A DNA stretch of 50,575 nt from an uncultured Eubacteriales bacterium (GTDB lineage Bacteria; Bacillota; Clostridia; Christensenellales; Aristaeellaceae). The notes beneath the pieces were generated by a model. That model was not told where the DNA came from. It did no database searches and saw nothing but the letters and a program-made list of their open reading frames with translations. The translations under genes were made by a program, and so were the position numbers. The DNA lies in contig CADAQF010000012.1 in NCBI GenBank assembly GCA_902790015.1, positions 1 through 50,575 on the forward strand. The letters are read 5' to 3'. Of the stretch, positions 48,807 through 50,575 are shown in pieces (position 1 is the first letter of the stretch; each line of letters starts with the position of its first letter).

Positions 48807-50099
48807 TCACGGATCTGTTTTCTCACGCTCGAAGCTGGAATCGATATTCATCTGCAGCCGATATTTGGCCACGGTGCGCCGGGCCATTTTGATGCCCCGG
48901 CGGCCCAGCTCGTCCGCTATCTTCTGGTCGGACAGCTTTTCGTTGCCGGCGCAGATCTCCCGGATGATCTCCTTCACGCGGACGATGCTGGCTCCGCCCG
49001 ACATTTCCCGCTGGAAAAAGTGGATCAGCGGGTACGTGCCGCGGGCGCAGTCCAGGTATTTGTTCTGTACGGCGCGGTACACCGTGGTCTCATGCACGCC
49101 TATCTCGGCCGCGGCGTCGCTGATCTTAAGCGGCATCAGGCTGTACTGACCCAGGAAAAACGGCCGCTGTTCCCGGACGATGATCTGGGCCACCTTTTCG
49201 ATGGTCCTCTGCCTGAGCTCCGCCGCGCGGATCAGGCGGGAGGCGGTCTGCTGCATCTGGCGCGCCACCTCGAGCTCATGCCCGGAAAGCGTTTCGGTCA
49301 GCCGGCGGAAGTTTTCGTCCTGACGGAAGGTCGGGTAAAAATCGTTGTGAAACAGGATGACCAGCCGGTCGTTATCCTCCGCTTCCACGGTGAATTCCGG
49401 CATGATGTACTGAACGTTCCCTTCGCTCAGGGAAACGGGAGCCGGGTTAAGCGACCGGATCACCTCCACGCATTCCCGGACGTGTTTGATGGTCGCTCCG
49501 GTTTCCCTGGCGATCTGGCGGAAATTGCCGCGGGCGATGTCCATCAGGTGCACCTGCACCAGGTCGTAGCACAGCGGGTCCACCTGCTCGCGCGCCTCCA
49601 GCTGCAGCTTCAGGCATTCCTCCACGCTGCGCGCCCCAAGGCCCGCAGGGCCTATGCTCTGCACGGCCGTCAGGGCGGCGCGGGCCTGTTCCAGGCCGCA
49701 GCCATTATCAAAGGCGAATTCCTCCAGCGGACGGACGAAATACCCCCGGCTGTTCAGCTCGTGCAAAAGCCTTGTACCCAGTTGAACGGTGGCGGCGTCA
49801 TAGCCGGACAGGCGCAGCTGCTGGGCCAGGTCGTCCAGCACCGTCACAGGGCTGGCGGTTTCCGCTTCCCCGTCGTCCTCGTCCGCCGCCCGGGAGCTTC
49901 TGAACCGGGTTTTTACCTGCACGGCGTAATCCATCGCCGAGCGGACGGGCGGAACGTACTCAAGCGCCGGGTTTTCCTGAATGGCCTTGGCCATATACTG
50001 GCTCAGCTCCATCAGGTCCATGGAAAGGAGATGAAGCGCAGTCTGCATGCTTTGGGACAGCTTTTGGCTTTGGGATATTTCAAGCCTTGCTTCAGCCAC
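48807..50099 (-). CDS. rpoN: RNA polymerase sigma-54 factor
   Basis: A 430-residue sigma-54. Region I is the Gln/Leu-rich N-terminus (EISQSQKLSQSMQTALHLLSMDLMEL), which binds the -12 element and blocks melting until activated. Region II is an acidic stretch near 70-85. The core-binding domain covers about 90-270. The C-terminal DNA-binding part has an HTH (KISDAAAEIGVHETTVYRAVQNKYL) and the RpoN box ARRTVAKYR, which contacts the -24 GG. I chose the GTG at 50099, 8 bases after AAGGAGG; the GTG at 50108 overlaps that site. It is the first gene of the long minus-strand run. No activator ATPase (bEBP) gene is present, so one must be encoded elsewhere. Confidence 0.95.
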   Translation of the reverse strand: MAEARLEISQSQKLSQSMQTALHLLSMDLMELSQYMAKAIQENPALEYVPPVRSAMDYAVQVKTRFRSSRAADEDDGEAETASPVTVLDDLAQQLRLSGYDAATVQLGTRLLHELNSRGYFVRPLEEFAFDNGCGLEQARAALTAVQSIGPAGLGARSVEECLKLQLEAREQVDPLCYDLVQVHLMDIARGNFRQIARETGATIKHVRECVEVIRSLNPAPVSLSEGNVQYIMPEFTVEAEDNDRLVILFHNDFYPTFRQDENFRRLTETLSGHELEVARQMQQTASRLIRAAELRQRTIEKVAQIIVREQRPFFLGQYSLMPLKISDAAAEIGVHETTVYRAVQNKYLDCARGTYPLIHFFQREMSGGASIVRVKEIIREICAGNEKLSDQKIADELGRRGIKMARRTVAKYRLQMNIDSSFEREKTDP

Positions 50100-50359
50100 G
50101 CGCTTCACCTCCTTAAAGTGGTTATTTCAAAGCCCGGCCATATCATTTTGCCTTCCGTCCGCCGCCCTTATGGGACGGATCCCCTTGCCGCGGACACGCG
50201 GCTGCTCCCGGCGCAAGCACGGAATGAGCGGCGGGAAGAAGCATCGTTTTTTGGGAAGCGCTGCCTGAAGGGCCGAAGACCGGGCCCGCAGCGGCACGGG
50301 ACACGCCGCAATACACGCAGCCCTGCCTGCCCACGGTTCGGAAAAACTGTTCGATAGAT

Positions 50360-50388
50360 ATTATGCGAAATCCGTGCCAACTTTGCAA
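50360..50388 (-). promoter_or_regulatory. Overlapping sigma-70-type promoter ahead of rpoN
   Basis: On the minus strand TTGCAA (50383-50388), a 17-base spacer and CATAAT (50360-50365; 5/6). Both boxes overlap or flank the -24/-12 element, so the two holoenzymes could not bind at the same time. The remainder of the 311-base gap (50100-50410) holds G+C-rich sequence without a gene I can support. Confidence 0.65.
50363..50380 (-). promoter_or_regulatory. Near-consensus sigma-54 promoter ahead of rpoN
   Basis: On the minus strand TTGGCACGGATTTCGCAT matches the consensus YTGGCACGrNNNTTGCW at every fixed position except one T of the -12 box; the invariant GG-N10-GC spacing is kept. It points at rpoN, with a start expected near 50352, about 250 bases before the gene. 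Confidence 0.75.
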
Positions 50389-50410
50389 GAGGCTGTTTAT
50401 AATCCGTTAA

Positions 50411-50425
50411 GGCAACACCGCACAA
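50411..50425 (+). repeat. Left terminal inverted repeat of IS copy B
   Basis: GGCAACACCGCACAA, pairing 14/15 with the right end of copy A (521-535). Confidence 0.85.
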
Positions 50426-50472
50426 AGCGGCACAGGGTAGCATAGCGACACAAGATATGGTATAATGGGTTC

Positions 50473-50575
50473 ATGAATAAGCAGATGACGATGTCGTTCT
50501 GGACGGACGAGCTTGCGGAAGTCAGAACGCACAAGAAGGAATTCCTTACGCAGATGGACCGACTGGTGCCGTGGG
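50473..50575 (+). CDS. IS5-family transposase, N-terminal fragment
   Basis: The first 34 codons of an IS5-group transposase: MNKQMTMSFWTDEL..., then KKEFLTQMDRLVPW, which corresponds to the conserved N-terminal MDxLVPW region of the family. The rest lies past the window edge. It belongs to the same family as the fragment at the left edge but covers a different part of the protein, so sequence identity of the two copies cannot be tested here. Confidence 0.85.
   Translation, partial: MNKQMTMSFWTDELAEVRTHKKEFLTQMDRLVPW

Larger units (their letters stand above)
50411..50575 (+). mobile_element. IS5-group insertion sequence, left-hand part (copy B)
   Basis: Begins with the terminal repeat GGCAACACCG directly after a TTAA target (50407-50410), the same boundary layout as the orphan terminus at 3505. 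After a 62-base leader, with TATAAT at 50461-50466, the transposase gene starts and runs off the window. It lies about 20 bases upstream of the rpoN promoter. Confidence 0.88.

Noticed and set aside
47637..50357. 906-codon open frame on the plus strand
   Set aside because: It lies antisense to tctC and rpoN, has a composition typical of the reverse strand of G+C-rich genes (His, Gly, Val, Gln-rich) and no motif or ribosome binding site.

Overview
The window looks like a chromosomal segment of a G+C-rich member of the Bacillota, most likely an uncultivated gut or rumen Clostridia. Signs of this are strong AGGAGG-type ribosome binding sites, frequent GTG starts, and family content such as LplB/YtcQ-type sugar uptake, BMP-type nucleoside uptake, NusG-II/Gx transporter, CotH, DHHW and DUF4358. 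The genus is inferred only. I see no rRNA, tRNA, CRISPR array or prophage.

Layout. (1) 1-3508 is a visibly A+T-rich, IS-bounded accessory island. It holds the 3' part of an IS5-group element, an ECF-type sigma factor with its zinc-type anti-sigma factor, a broken XRE regulator, and two SH3/PepSY-like hypothetical proteins. The last of these ends exactly at an orphan IS terminus (TTAA then GGCAACACC). (2) 3509-5806 has class II aldolase (fba) and a convergent glycosyltransferase. (3) 6037-12589 is one seven-gene plus-strand operon: GH113-like glycosidase, KDG-type sugar kinase, then an SGNH/DUF4358/MBOAT/DHHW set typical of surface polysaccharide O-acetylation, and a secreted Ada-like Cys protein. 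(4) 12915-21357 (minus) has a secreted FMN-barrel protein and a LacI-regulated sugar ABC operon. That operon has an unusually extended permease and a large secreted protein with three 150-residue tandem repeats plus a divergent fourth. (5) 21598-25074 (plus) encodes a small conserved protein, a CotH/LTD surface protein, a NusG-II protein and a Gx transporter. (6) 25239-31028 (plus) is a purine/nucleoside salvage block: xpt, then BMP binding protein, ATPase and two permeases.

(7) 31135-50099 is an uninterrupted 18-gene minus-strand run and the most interesting part. Reading in the direction of transcription: rpoN (sigma-54), tctC-tctB-tctA tripartite carboxylate importer, metallo-beta-lactamase-fold hydrolase, glucarate dehydratase paralogue 2, small Cys-rich protein, LarA homologue, DapA-family aldolase, AEC transporter, tartronate semialdehyde reductase, glycerate kinase, glucarate dehydratase paralogue 1, galactarate dehydratase, GltD-like oxidoreductase, DUF362 protein, second AEC transporter, and a DNPH1-like nucleotide hydrolase. 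It encodes uptake and breakdown of glucarate/galactarate to phosphoglycerate and pyruvate, with several proteins (LarA homologue, DUF362, GltD-like, MBL, Cys-rich) not part of the classical route. Upstream of rpoN is a near-consensus -24/-12 promoter overlapping a sigma-70-type promoter. A second IS5-group copy begins about 20 bp beyond that and runs off the window.

All functions are assigned by reading motifs and context; no database search was run.
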